Shown here piece by piece: positions 36,934 to 45,447 of a stretch of DNA of 64,000 bases. The stretch's first letter is position 1. Every line of letters starts with the position of its first letter. Location: positions 62,001-126,000 of the forward strand of contig NZ_JACXBW010000011.1 of NCBI RefSeq assembly GCF_014712225.1, written 5' to 3'. Origin of the DNA: Pseudarthrobacter sulfonivorans (GTDB taxonomy: Bacteria; Actinomycetota; Actinomycetes; Actinomycetales; Micrococcaceae). The notes under the pieces were generated by a model. It saw only the letters and a list, made by a program, of their open reading frames with translations. It was not told where the DNA came from and did not search any database. The position numbers and the translations under genes were made by a program.

Positions 36934-37469
36934 GCCCGGGTTACACCAAAGCGGTCCTGGCCCTCGGCAGCAACCTGGGCGAACGGAACGACACTCTGTC
37001 CGGGGCGGTCGCGGACCTCGTCGACCCGCCGGAGGTGCGCCTGCTGGCCGTTTCCCCCGTAGTACAGACGAAACCCGTCGGCGGCCCGGCCGGGCAGCCG
37101 GACTTCCTGAACATGGTCATGACAGTGGAAACCACCCTGTCCCCGGAGGCCCTCCTGGAGCACTGCCACGCGGTGGAGAACAAGCACCTCCGCGTACGTG
37201 ACGTGCGCTGGGGACCCCGGACGCTCGACGTCGACATCATCACGTACGGCGATGTCACCAGCGACGATCCGGACCTGACTCTGCCGCATCCCCGTGCTGC
37301 CGGGCGCGCCTTTGTCCTGTATCCCTGGTCCCTCATCGACCCGGCGGCAACGCTGGGCGGCGAACGGATCAGTGAGCTGGCTGCGCGCGCCGCTGACTTC
37401 GCCGACATCGTACCGTTCGACGGCTTCGGGGACTACGACGGCGTACCTACCGCCGGGGCGGTGGAATAG
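36930..37469 (+). CDS. folK: 2-amino-4-hydroxy-6-hydroxymethyldihydropteridine pyrophosphokinase
   Basis: Transfers pyrophosphate from ATP to 6-hydroxymethyl-7,8-dihydropterin, making the FolP substrate. 179 residues: A-L-G-S-N-L-G-E-R, P-D-F-L-N-M-V, and the signature R-W-G-P-R-T-L-D-V-D-I-I near residue 92, then L-P-H-P-R-A-A-G-R-A-F-V-L. Coupled to folB by overlap. The cluster thus encodes FolE, FolP, FolB and FolK in order. Confidence 0.96.
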   Translation: MSPGYTKAVLALGSNLGERNDTLSGAVADLVDPPEVRLLAVSPVVQTKPVGGPAGQPDFLNMVMTVETTLSPEALLEHCHAVENKHLRVRDVRWGPRTLDVDIITYGDVTSDDPDLTLPHPRAAGRAFVLYPWSLIDPAATLGGERISELAARAADFADIVPFDGFGDYDGVPTAGAVE

Positions 37470-37471
37470 CA

Positions 37472-38002
37472 GTGAAACCCATCAGCCCTGGACGGCTCGT
37501 GCTGATCGGCCTGGTCCTGACTGTTGCCGGCTGGTCAGCCACCGTGGTGACCACGCGCTACAGCATGGCCACCCCCGTGCTGCCGGCGACCGCCCTGGCC
37601 ACCATGGCCGTCATCGTGGTGATCACGCTGATTCTGGGCATCCGGGTCCTCCGCTGGCGCAACAGCACCAAACGCAAGAAGGCCCTTGACCCGATCCTCG
37701 CGGCGCGGACGCTGGTGCTCGCCCAGGCCTGCGCCTACGCAGGCACCGTGCTGCTGGGCTGGCACGCCGGGATCTTCCTGGACCAGCTCCGCATCTGGAA
37801 CCTGCGCAGCGACCAGGGCATCACGTGGGTGGCCATCGCCGTGGCCGGCGGCGGCCTGGTGATGATCGTGGTGGGCCTGCTGGTGGAGCGGTTCTGCAGG
37901 ATCCCGCCCGAGGACACTGACGCGACCGGCGACGGGAAACCCGGCCACGGAGTCCGCGGGGAAGCCGCAGGGGAAGGTGAATATGCCTACCGAGGCGATT
38001 GA
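37472..38002 (+). CDS. DUF3180 domain-containing membrane protein
   Basis: 176 residues, four hydrophobic segments: about 9-29, 35-55, 72-92 and 110-131. N-terminal basic residues and a charged C-terminal tail from about residue 138 point to the cytoplasm. DUF3180 proteins are found in actinobacteria directly after folK; their function is unknown. GTG start 2 bases after the folK stop. The 3' end overlaps the next gene by about 20 bases. Confidence 0.85.
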   Translation: MKPISPGRLVLIGLVLTVAGWSATVVTTRYSMATPVLPATALATMAVIVVITLILGIRVLRWRNSTKRKKALDPILAARTLVLAQACAYAGTVLLGWHAGIFLDQLRIWNLRSDQGITWVAIAVAGGGLVMIVVGLLVERFCRIPPEDTDATGDGKPGHGVRGEAAGEGEYAYRGD

Positions 38003-38495
38003 TCCGGCGGGCATCACCTGGCAGCGGGTGTCGCCGAAGTACGTCACTGTGCGGCTTGTGGAGTGGGCCATCGGCAACCTGCTCGCCGTGGTTGTCCTCA
38101 GCCTGCCCCTCGTCTTCGTCTCGCTGGGGTGGTGGCGGTGGCCGCCGCTGTGGCTGGCCGTCACGGTCCCGGCGGTGACCCTGGTACTGGCCGTCTGGCG
38201 GCTGGTGCTGATTCCCCGCCAGGTGCGCGCCATCGGCTATGCCGAACGGGATGACGACCTGCTGATCCGCGGCGGCATCTTCTTCCAACGGACCATGGCA
38301 GTTCCCTACGGCCGGATGCAGTACGTGGACATCGGGGTGGGTCCCGTGGAGCGCGGGCTGGGGCTGTGCACGCTGAAGCTCCACACCGCTTCGCCCGGCA
38401 CCAACGCCACTATCCCCGGCCTGCCCGCCGAAGAAGGGGCACGCCTGCGCGAGCAGCTCGCCGCCCGGGGCGAAGCGAGGCTGGCAGGGCTGTGA
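37983..38495 (+). CDS. PH-domain membrane protein (YdbS-like, bPH2 family)
   Basis: 170 residues from ATG 37983 (GTG 37977 is two codons earlier). Two adjacent helices (about 29-50 and 52-73) are followed by the bacterial PH domain with R-A-I-G-Y-A-E-R-D-D-D-L-L-I-R-G-G and V-P-Y-G-R-M-Q-Y-V-D. AAGGTGAATATG contains the likely ribosome site. Paired with the larger PH-domain gene as in Bacillus ydbS-ydbT. The role is unknown, possibly membrane stress. Confidence 0.87.
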   Translation: MPTEAIDPAGITWQRVSPKYVTVRLVEWAIGNLLAVVVLSLPLVFVSLGWWRWPPLWLAVTVPAVTLVLAVWRLVLIPRQVRAIGYAERDDDLLIRGGIFFQRTMAVPYGRMQYVDIGVGPVERGLGLCTLKLHTASPGTNATIPGLPAEEGARLREQLAARGEARLAGL

Positions 38496-40084
38496 CCGCT
38501 GACCTTCCGGAGCGCAGCGTGCCGGATATTTCCACTCCAGCGATGGATGAGTCCACCGCAGCGCCGGGGGCGCCTGCCCCTGAGCCCGGATCAGCGCCCG
38601 ACGGCGAGTGGCTGCGTGTGCACCCGGCGTCGCCTTTTGTGCGCGGCTGGGTGGCCCTGGCGGCCATCGGGTTCTTCTTCGGCCGGGACATCGTCGAACG
38701 CCTGCTGCAGGGCCGTCCCCTCATCGCGGAGGACTTCGCCGGCCGTGCGCCCTGGCTGGTGGCCGGCGGCGGGATCATGCTGGTGTTGGCCGTCCTGGGC
38801 TTCATTCTGACCTGGTACTTCACCAAATACCAGGTGTCCGAAGGCTACGTCAGGGTCAACTCCGGTTTCCTCTTCCGCCAGCAGCGGCAGGCCCGGCTGG
38901 ACCGCGTCCAGGCCATCGACATCGTCCAGCCGCTGCTGGCCAGGATCTTCGGCCTGGCAGAACTCAAGTTCGAGGTGGCCGACGCCGGCGAATCCGCCGT
39001 CAAGCTCGCCTACCTGCGGATGGACGATGCCCGGCAGCTCCGGGCCACCATCCTGGCACGCGCCGCCGGCGTGGTCCCTGACCCTGCCCGGCCACTGGAG
39101 GCCGCGCCCGAGGCGCCGGAATTTCCGGTACTGTCCGTGCCGCCGTCGCGCCTTGTTGGTTCGCTGCTCCTCAGCGAGCAGAGCGTCGGTGTGGTGCTGG
39201 GCGGCGTCGCCTCCGTCATCCTGTCCGCTGTGACGGACAACCGCAGCTTCTACTTCTACCTGATCCCGGCGGCGCTGGGCCTTGCCGCCAGCTACTGGGG
39301 CTCCTTCAACAAGGGCTACAACTTCACCGCGGCAATTTCGCCGGACGGGATCCGGCTCCGCTACGGGCTGCTGGATACGCAGGCGCAGACGCTCCCGCCT
39401 GGCAGGATCCAGGCGCTGAAAGTGGTCCAGTCCCCGCTGTGGCGGATCTTCGGCTGGTACCGGATGCAAGTCAATGTTGCCGGCTACGGTGCGGCGGGCA
39501 GCAACGGCGAGTCAGCGTCACGGACCACGCTGCTGCCCGTCGGCAAGCTCCCCGAGGTGATGAGCATGCTCGCACTGGTCCTGCCCGATCCGGGGACGCC
39601 TGAGCCCGGACGAATTTTCGCGGCGGGGCTCGGCGGACTGGATTCCGACGGCGGATTTGTCACCACGCCGCGCCGCGGCCGGTTCCTGGCGCCGTTTGCC
39701 TGGCGCCGCAACGGCTTCGCCGCTACTGAGACGGCCCTGCTGATCCGGTCCGGCCGATGGTGGCGGGAACTGGTGATGGTCCCGCACCAGCGCACGCAGT
39801 CGATGGCGCTGCACCAAGGCCCGATCGCGCGGCGGTTCCGCCTGGCGGACTTGGTCCTCCACACCACTGCCGGGCCAGTGTCGCCCCGCTTGACCCAGGC
39901 CGGCCTGGACGAGGCGCGGACCCTCTTTGATGAACAGTCCGCGCGTGCCCGGCTGGCCCGCAACCGGCAGACCAGCGAACAGTGGCTGGCGCAGGTGGCC
40001 CCCGCCCCGATGACGGCGCCCGTTCCGGGGGAGCGGTCGGGGAGCGAAACCATCAACCAACAGGAGAGCACCAACCGTGGCTAA
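38492..40084 (+). CDS. PH-domain membrane protein (YdbT-like), two or three bPH2 repeats
   Basis: 530 residues from GTG 38492, which overlaps the stop of the smaller PH gene (GTGA). An acidic/Pro-rich N-terminus of about 40 residues precedes the first helix (W-V-A-L-A-A-I-G-F-F-F). Helical pairs then alternate with PH modules: R-L-D-R-V-Q-A-I-D-I-V-Q, L-P-P-G-R-I-Q-A-L-K-V-V-Q and M-V-P-H-Q-R-T-Q-S-M-A-L, each the signature turn of a bPH2 repeat. Three such signatures suggest three modules. Function unknown. Confidence 0.87.
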   Translation: MTADLPERSVPDISTPAMDESTAAPGAPAPEPGSAPDGEWLRVHPASPFVRGWVALAAIGFFFGRDIVERLLQGRPLIAEDFAGRAPWLVAGGGIMLVLAVLGFILTWYFTKYQVSEGYVRVNSGFLFRQQRQARLDRVQAIDIVQPLLARIFGLAELKFEVADAGESAVKLAYLRMDDARQLRATILARAAGVVPDPARPLEAAPEAPEFPVLSVPPSRLVGSLLLSEQSVGVVLGGVASVILSAVTDNRSFYFYLIPAALGLAASYWGSFNKGYNFTAAISPDGIRLRYGLLDTQAQTLPPGRIQALKVVQSPLWRIFGWYRMQVNVAGYGAAGSNGESASRTTLLPVGKLPEVMSMLALVLPDPGTPEPGRIFAAGLGGLDSDGGFVTTPRRGRFLAPFAWRRNGFAATETALLIRSGRWWRELVMVPHQRTQSMALHQGPIARRFRLADLVLHTTAGPVSPRLTQAGLDEARTLFDEQSARARLARNRQTSEQWLAQVAPAPMTAPVPGERSGSETINQQESTNRG

Positions 40085-40967
40085 ACCGGGGCGCCTTGGC
40101 GTCGGAATCATCAGCGCCGGCAGGGTGGGTGCCGTACTCGGTGCGGCACTCCGGGCGGCGGAACACGCCGTCGTCGGAGTTTCCGCGGTGTCCGACGCCA
40201 GCCGGGAACGGGCGGAAGCCCTGCTCCCCGGCGTCCCGGTACTGGAGATCCAGGAGATTGTGGAGCGCGCCGAACTGGTGCTCCTGGCCGTTCCGGACGA
40301 CGCCCTGGCCGGCCTGGTGGACGGCCTCGCCAAACTTGGGGCCTGGCAGCCCGGCCAGCTGGTGGCCCACACATCGGGCAGGTTCGGGGTAGGGGTACTG
40401 CGCCCCGTAAGGGCCGCCGGAGCCATCCCGCTGGCTTTGCATCCCGCCATGACATTCACGGGCATGAGCCTGGACCTGACCCGCCTGCTTGACTGCACCT
40501 TCGGGGTGACCGCTGACGCCGCGATGCTGCCCATCGCGCAGGCGCTGGTGGTGGAGATGGGTGCCGAGCCTGTTGCCATCGCCGAGGCGGACCGGACGCT
40601 GTATCACGCGGCCCTGGCCCACGGTTCGAACCATCTGGTCACGCTTGTGGCGCAGGCCTCCCAGTTGCTGCGGGATGTCGGCGTGGACGCGCCGGAGCGG
40701 ATGCTCGGGCCGCTGCTGCGCGCCACGCTCGAGAACGCGCTGGCCTCCGGCGAATCAGCCCTGACGGGCCCGGTGGCCCGCGGCGATGTGGGAACCGTGG
40801 CGGCTCACGCCGAGGCGCTGCGCGAATACGACGCCGGGGCGCACGGCGATGTTCTCGAGGCCTACCTCGCCATGGCCCGTGCCACCGCGCGGCGGGCGGA
40901 AAACCGCGGGCTGCTCAAAACGGATCAACTGGGGGCCATCCGATCGGCCCTGGAAGAAGGAGACTGA
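40077..40967 (+). CDS. DUF2520 / Rossmann-like NAD(P)-binding protein
   Basis: 296 residues. N-terminal Rossmann part begins [15 protein letters not shown], a variant of G-x-G-x-x-[11 protein letters not shown] and H-T-S-G-R-F follow. The C-terminal half is the DUF2520 helical domain ([15 protein letters not shown]). A ketopantoate-reductase-like role has been considered for such proteins; location directly before panC is compatible with a pantothenate link but does not prove it. GTG start, overlaps the PH gene by 8 bases. Confidence 0.85.
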   Translation: MAKPGRLGVGIISAGRVGAVLGAALRAAEHAVVGVSAVSDASRERAEALLPGVPVLEIQEIVERAELVLLAVPDDALAGLVDGLAKLGAWQPGQLVAHTSGRFGVGVLRPVRAAGAIPLALHPAMTFTGMSLDLTRLLDCTFGVTADAAMLPIAQALVVEMGAEPVAIAEADRTLYHAALAHGSNHLVTLVAQASQLLRDVGVDAPERMLGPLLRATLENALASGESALTGPVARGDVGTVAAHAEALREYDAGAHGDVLEAYLAMARATARRAENRGLLKTDQLGAIRSALEEGD

Positions 40968-40968
40968 C

Positions 40969-41898
40969 GTGGCTACCCAAGTGGTACGGACAGCGGCGGA
41001 ACTGCGGGGGGCCAGCGCCCGCCTCCTGGCCGCGAAGGAGGGCAGATCCCAAGGCCTGGTGCCAACCATGGGCGCCCTCCACGAAGGACACGCCCGGCTG
41101 GCGCGGACCGCCGTCGAAGAAAACGACGTGGTGGTGGCCTCCATCTTTGTGAATCCGCTGCAGTTCGGCGATGCGGTGGACCTTGACCGGTACCCGCGCA
41201 CACTCGAAGCCGACGTTGCCCTGCTGGAGGCACAAGGCGTGGACCTGGTGTTTGCGCCATCGGTGGACGAGGTTTATCCGGGCGGGGAGCCGCTGGTGCG
41301 CGTAACGGCCGGTTCCCTGGGGGAGAAATGGGAAGGGGCGTCACGGCCCGGGCATTTCGACGGCGCCCTCACCGTCGTTGCCAAGCTGCTGCACTACGGC
41401 ATTCCCGGTGCGGGCCTCCCGTCCGCAGGTGCCTTCGTTTCCGGCGGCAGCGCAGGATTGCCCGCCTACCGTGCCTACTTCGGGCAGAAGGACGCGCAGC
41501 AGTTGGCGCTGGTGCGGCGGATGGTCGCAGACCTGAACTTCCCTGTGGACATCGTTGCGGTGCCCACGGTGCGTTCCGCAGAGGGCCTTGCCCTGTCCAG
41601 CCGCAATCGTTTCCTGTCCGACCAGGAGCGGGAGGCGGCCCTGGTGCTTTCCCGCGCCCTGGCGCTGCTTGAGGAGCGGGCCAAAGCCCGCGAGCCGCTG
41701 GACCTCGACTCGGCCCAGGCCATGGTGGCATCCCAGCCGCTGGTGGAACTTGACTACTTCGACGTGGTGGACCCGCGGACCCTCGAACCGCTCGCCGAAA
41801 ACTGCCGGAAAGTCCCGTTCCGAGGCGAAGGCCTGGCTCTCATCGCGGCCAAGGTGGGGCCGGTCCGGCTGATCGACAATGCGCCGTTGAGTTCCTGA
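40969..41898 (+). CDS. panC: Pantothenate synthetase (pantoate-beta-alanine ligase)
   Basis: ATP-dependent condensation of pantoate with beta-alanine to pantothenate. 309 residues from GTG 40969, 1 base after the previous stop, with GAAGGAG upstream. Seen: [11 protein letters not shown] (ATP site), [19 protein letters not shown] and the K-M-S-K-S-like S-S-R-N-R-F. A loop of about 20 residues ([14 protein letters not shown]) is inserted before the G-Q-K-D motif, where most PanC proteins go straight from H-F-x-G-V-x-T-V-V to the F-G-x-K-D segment. Confidence 0.94.
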   Translation: MATQVVRTAAELRGASARLLAAKEGRSQGLVPTMGALHEGHARLARTAVEENDVVVASIFVNPLQFGDAVDLDRYPRTLEADVALLEAQGVDLVFAPSVDEVYPGGEPLVRVTAGSLGEKWEGASRPGHFDGALTVVAKLLHYGIPGAGLPSAGAFVSGGSAGLPAYRAYFGQKDAQQLALVRRMVADLNFPVDIVAVPTVRSAEGLALSSRNRFLSDQEREAALVLSRALALLEERAKAREPLDLDSAQAMVASQPLVELDYFDVVDPRTLEPLAENCRKVPFRGEGLALIAAKVGPVRLIDNAPLSS

Positions 41899-41949
41899 TA
41901 TCGGCTGACGCCGTGAGCAGACTTTTGCGCAGGGCGGACGCGCGCCGCA

Positions 41950-42231
41950 CTACAGGGCTGATTCACCCGTGGCGTCTCGGTTGACCATCAACTGCTGGAG
42001 GAGTGCACGCTCAGGCCTGCCAGGGTTTTGCGCCACGCAGCGGCGAAGCCTGGCCCTCGCCAGTTCCTCGCCCGGCTCCGTTCCGCTGAGCACTTCATCG
42101 ATGATTTCCTGCGCCTGCCACCGAAGGGACTCGCGGGCGAATTGCCGCACCTCGGCCGATGCCGCCGTGGTTTCGATCCACGGGTCCGGGTCGTTGCATG
42201 GGATAAACTCGAACGTTCGCTCTGCTGACAT
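41950..42231 (-). CDS. Small hypothetical protein
   Basis: 93 residues, not recognised. The start is well supported by AGGAGG 5 bases before the ATG. Sequence is acidic and helical (E-V-R-Q-F-A-R-E-S-L-R-W-Q-A-Q-E-I-I-D-E-V-L), no membrane segment or signal peptide. Divergent from the TetR gene across 130 bases, so it could be under its control. No function is proposed. Confidence 0.7.
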   Translation of the reverse strand: MSAERTFEFIPCNDPDPWIETTAASAEVRQFARESLRWQAQEIIDEVLSGTEPGEELARARLRRCVAQNPGRPERALLQQLMVNRDATGESAL

Positions 42232-42361
42232 TGGGGCCTCCTTGCACCAGGCCGACGGGCCTTGGAAGGGTTCCCGTCGGCGTCAACGCACTTGTGTCTG
42301 GAAAAACATTACATGGAGTAAGACCGGTCTGTCTGCACCTAGGAGTAAAGTAAATATCACG

Positions 42362-42985
42362 ATGATTTCCGATGGAGAAGCCGCACTACAGCCGGCGGAA
42401 AGTTTTGCGTCGGCCGCGATTCGTCCCGCCGATTCCCGGGAGCGAATCCTCGCCGTGGGCTACGAACTCTTCTCCCGACGCGGAGTGCGGGATGTCGGGG
42501 TCAACGAACTGATCGAGCGCTCCGGCGTGGCCAAGGCAACGTTCTACCGGCACTTCCCGTCCAAGGACGCATTGGTTTTGGCGTTCCTGGAGCTACGGGA
42601 CCAGCTCTGGACTGTGGACGCCATCGTTGGCCAGGCCAAGCTTCGTGCCACCAAGCCTACGGAACAGCTGCTGGCCATTTTCGACGTCTTTGGCGAATGG
42701 TTCCTCCGGGACGACTTTGAAGCCTGCTCCTTCATCAACATCCTGCTGGAAATGGGTCCGGCGCATCCATTGGGCCGGGCCAGCATCGACTACCTGTCCA
42801 GGATCCGGGGCCACGTGCAAACCCTCGCGGAGCAGGCCGGTCTGGACCGCCCGGAGGATTTCGCCCGGTCCTGGCACATCCTCATGAAGGGGTCCATCGT
42901 CTCGGCCTCCGAGGGGGACATGCAGGCTGCGAAACGCGCCCAGCAGATGGCCGGTTGGCTGATCGAGCACCACACCAGCAAATAG
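42362..42985 (+). CDS. TetR-family transcriptional regulator
   Basis: 207 residues from ATG 42362. HTH of the TetR class at about residues 28-70: R-I-L-A-V-G-Y-E-L-F-S-R-R-G, then V-N-E-L-I-E-R-S-G-V-A-K-A-T-F-Y-R-H-F-P-S-K. A 20-residue acidic N-terminal extension precedes it. The C-terminal ligand domain is unassigned. A weak site (GGAG 18 bases upstream) leaves the exact start open. The PfpI-type gene 114 bases downstream is a possible target. Confidence 0.92.
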   Translation: MISDGEAALQPAESFASAAIRPADSRERILAVGYELFSRRGVRDVGVNELIERSGVAKATFYRHFPSKDALVLAFLELRDQLWTVDAIVGQAKLRATKPTEQLLAIFDVFGEWFLRDDFEACSFINILLEMGPAHPLGRASIDYLSRIRGHVQTLAEQAGLDRPEDFARSWHILMKGSIVSASEGDMQAAKRAQQMAGWLIEHHTSK

Positions 42986-43099
42986 TCAGCTTGCTTATCA
43001 CCTGGTGCTTTCCTAGGCTGGATGCTGTCAGACACACAACTCTCGAAGCGGTCACCCGGCGCTGGATTGCGCCCGGTCCGCCTCGCTGAAGGAGGAAAA

Positions 43100-43666
43100 A
43101 TGTCAGAACACAACATCGCAGGCAAGAAGGTAGCTTTCCTGCTGACGGACGGCGTGGAGCAGATTGAGCTCACCAGCCCGTGGCAGGCAGTCAAGGACGC
43201 CGGCGGCGAACCCACCCTGGTAGCTCCCAGCAGCGGACGGCTGCAGGGGTACAACGGGACGGACAAAGGCGACACATTCAACGTTGACCTCACCTTGGCG
43301 GAGGCCAACGCTTCCGACTTCGACGCCCTGGTGCTCCCCGGCGGCGTGGTCAACGCCGACCATCTCCGCGTGGACAAGGCCGCCCAGAGCTTCGCGCGCA
43401 GCTTCTTTGAGCAGCACAAACCGGTTGCTTCCATCTGCCATGGACCGTGGCTGCTGATCGATGCCGGTGTGATTCGCGGCCGCAACGTCACCTCCTACCA
43501 CACGCTCCAGACGGACCTGAAGAATGCTGGTGCCAACTGGAGTGATGAGGAAGTGGTGGTGGACCAGGGCCTGGTGACCAGCCGTCACCCGGGTGACCTG
43601 GACGCCTTCAACGGCAAGCTCGTGGAGGAAATCTCGGAAGGCCAGCACGCCGGCCAGACCGCCTGA
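43100..43666 (+). CDS. DJ-1/PfpI family protein (class I glutamine-amidotransferase-like)
   Basis: 188 residues from ATG 43100 with GGAGG 6 bases upstream. Nucleophile elbow A-S-I-C-H-G-P (Cys113, His114) and P-G-G-V-V-N-A-D are present; a glutamate upstream (E20 in D-G-V-E-Q) completes the family Cys-His-Glu arrangement. Members are stress chaperones, deglycase-like enzymes or proteases; which applies is unclear. Lies downstream of the TetR gene. Confidence 0.88.
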   Translation: MSEHNIAGKKVAFLLTDGVEQIELTSPWQAVKDAGGEPTLVAPSSGRLQGYNGTDKGDTFNVDLTLAEANASDFDALVLPGGVVNADHLRVDKAAQSFARSFFEQHKPVASICHGPWLLIDAGVIRGRNVTSYHTLQTDLKNAGANWSDEEVVVDQGLVTSRHPGDLDAFNGKLVEEISEGQHAGQTA

Positions 43667-43756
43667 GGAGCCTGAGGAATCTGCCTGGTTCCCCCGCGGT
43701 TAACAGTAATGAGCGGGGGAACCACCCGTCTTGACGAATCATGAAGAGGGATCGGC

Positions 43757-44212
43757 ATGACCAGGCAGGTTGAATCGGTTGAGGACGACGCCGGCGCAGT
43801 GGTGTACTACCACCGGCACGCGAATGGCGGGGGCTTTGTGGGCCGCGGGGCTGTTGTGGCTGACTCGGCCCGCCTGGGGCCCATGACGTACGTTGAGCCG
43901 CACGCGCGGATCGGAGCATGCGCCCGGGTGGGGCACGGCAGCTGGATCGACCAGCAGGTGCAGGTGGGGGTACGGACCATTATCGGCGACGCCGTCCGCG
44001 TGGGCCACGGAACAATTATCGGTAACCGCGTGCACATCGGTAGCCATTCACGTATCGGCGCCGGTGCCGTCATTGGACATGGCGCCCGGCTGGCGGCTGA
44101 CAGCAGGGTGCCCGACGGCGGTCGCGTTGCCGCCCAGCCGCAGCGCCGGTCTGACGTGGTGGCGGATAAGCGCCCGAGCGTGCGCAAGCGGCAGAAGAAG
44201 CTGGCCGCCTGA
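43757..44212 (+). CDS. Left-handed beta-helix (hexapeptide-repeat) protein
   Basis: 151 residues. About ten hexapeptide turns from residue 27 to 115 (G-F-V-G-R-G, A-V-V-A-D-S, A-R-I-G-A-C, and so on, ending V-I-G-H-G-A), the fold of acyltransferases and gamma-carbonic-anhydrase-like proteins. His residues recur within the repeats, which could bind metal, but the clear carbonic anhydrase triad cannot be confirmed. C-terminus is highly basic (K-R-P-S-V-R-K-R-Q-K-K). GAGGGATCGGC precedes the ATG. Confidence 0.78.
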   Translation: MTRQVESVEDDAGAVVYYHRHANGGGFVGRGAVVADSARLGPMTYVEPHARIGACARVGHGSWIDQQVQVGVRTIIGDAVRVGHGTIIGNRVHIGSHSRIGAGAVIGHGARLAADSRVPDGGRVAAQPQRRSDVVADKRPSVRKRQKKLAA

Positions 44213-44228
44213 GGCGGCCAGCTTCTCT
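44200..44228 (+). terminator. Terminator whose stem spans the stop codon of the beta-helix gene
   Basis: GCTGGCCGCC (44200-44209) and GGCGGCCAGC (44213-44222) pair perfectly; the loop is the TGA stop itself. TTCTCT follows. The left arm encodes the last residues of the protein. Confidence 0.8.
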
Positions 44229-44256
44229 CAGCGACGGCTCCCGTTGAGGTGGCTCG

Positions 44257-44275
44257 CCGGCCCGGTCCGGGCCGG
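44257..44275 (-). terminator. GC hairpin downstream of glycerate kinase
   Basis: CCGGCCCGG (44257-44265) and CCGGGCCGG (44267-44275) are reverse complements with 1 base between. There is no clear T-run, so factor-dependent or weak termination. 8 bases beyond the glycerate kinase stop. Confidence 0.4.
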
Positions 44276-44282
44276 GGCTGGG

Positions 44283-45446
44283 CTAAAGCATGCTGGCGCC
44301 GATGTCCCGGCCGATCTGCCTGAGCAGCGCCGCGGACAGTTCGGGGTCCTTGGAAGAGTCCAGGTCCGTATACTCGGCGAGCGTGTAAACGCTGGTGAGT
44401 GCCAGGTCGGACCAGCGCTCGCGCGGGAGCAGCGAGCGTCCGGCGACGGCGATGATCGACCGGGCTCCGGATCGGCGGGCGACGGCGGCCGGCAGCTTTC
44501 CCGCCAGTGTTTGTTCGTCGATGCTTCCCTCGCCGGTGATCACCACGTCGCAGCCGTCCTTGCGGCTGTTGAAGTCCAGCAGGTCCAGGAAGAAGTCTGC
44601 GCCCGAGACCTGTTGGGCCCCGAGCAGCAGGCAGGCGAAGCCGATTCCGCCCGCGCTGCCTGCGCCCTCATGCCGCGCCAGCGTCGCGGCATCGGGAAAT
44701 CCGGCGCCTGGAAACCCAGCCTCGGTCAGCCGGGAGACAAAATGCGTGAGGCTCTCCTCGAGTGCCGCGATCTCAGCGGGTCCGGCGCCTTTTTGGGGGC
44801 CAAAAACGGCCGGTGCGCCCTGGGGTCCAAGGAGCGGGTTGTGCACGTCGCTGGCGATGATCAGCTCGGTGCCGGCCAAGTCAGGGAATGCTGCCCGGTG
44901 TACGGAGTGGATCCGGCCCAGTGACCTGCCGGCACCGTTCAGCTGCCGTCCGTCGGCATCCCGGAAGGTGAACCCGAGGGCGGTGAGCATCCCCATGCCG
45001 CCGTCGGTGCTGGCACTGCCGCCGAGCGCCAGCACTATGGTGGCCGGGTTGAGGCTCAAGGCGAACAGGACGGCTTCGCCGAAGCCGCGGCTGGAGGCTG
45101 CCATGGCTTCGAGCCGTCCGCCCGGCAGTAGCCCCAGGCCGCAGGTGTTGGCCACCTCCACAACTGCCGTGACGCCGTCGAACGCTATGCCCGCCTGGAC
45201 CGGCTGACCCGTGGGTCCTGCCACGGTGTAGCTCCGCCGGGTGAAGCCGGAGGCGACGGCGGCGTCCACACTGCCGTCACCTCCGTCTGCGAGTGGAAGG
45301 AGCTCGCAGTGGACCGTCCCGGCGCCGGTTGCTGACCGGAGTCCCGCGGCCAGGGCGTCCGCCACCTCGCCGGCGGTGAGGCTGCCTTTGAACTTATCGG
45401 GTGCGATGAGGGTCCGGACGTTTTTCGGGGCGGTGGTGTTGTTCAT
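44283..45446 (-). CDS. Glycerate kinase
   Basis: Phosphorylates glycerate to a phosphoglycerate with ATP. 387 residues with A-P-D-K-F-K-G-S-L-T-A-G-E-V-A-D at the N-terminus, L-A-D-G-G-D-G, A-L-G-G-S-A-S-T-D-G-G-M-G-M and T-G-E-G-S-I-D-E-Q-T. Its ATG begins 1 base after the dctA stop with no ribosome site of its own, so it is translated by coupling. Last gene of the tartrate/dicarboxylate operon, taking the glycerate made by the dehydrogenase/decarboxylase into glycolysis. Confidence 0.95.
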   Translation of the reverse strand: MNNTTAPKNVRTLIAPDKFKGSLTAGEVADALAAGLRSATGAGTVHCELLPLADGGDGSVDAAVASGFTRRSYTVAGPTGQPVQAGIAFDGVTAVVEVANTCGLGLLPGGRLEAMAASSRGFGEAVLFALSLNPATIVLALGGSASTDGGMGMLTALGFTFRDADGRQLNGAGRSLGRIHSVHRAAFPDLAGTELIIASDVHNPLLGPQGAPAVFGPQKGAGPAEIAALEESLTHFVSRLTEAGFPGAGFPDAATLARHEGAGSAGGIGFACLLLGAQQVSGADFFLDLLDFNSRKDGCDVVITGEGSIDEQTLAGKLPAAVARRSGARSIIAVAGRSLLPRERWSDLALTSVYTLAEYTDLDSSKDPELSAALLRQIGRDIGASML

Positions 45447-45447
45447 G

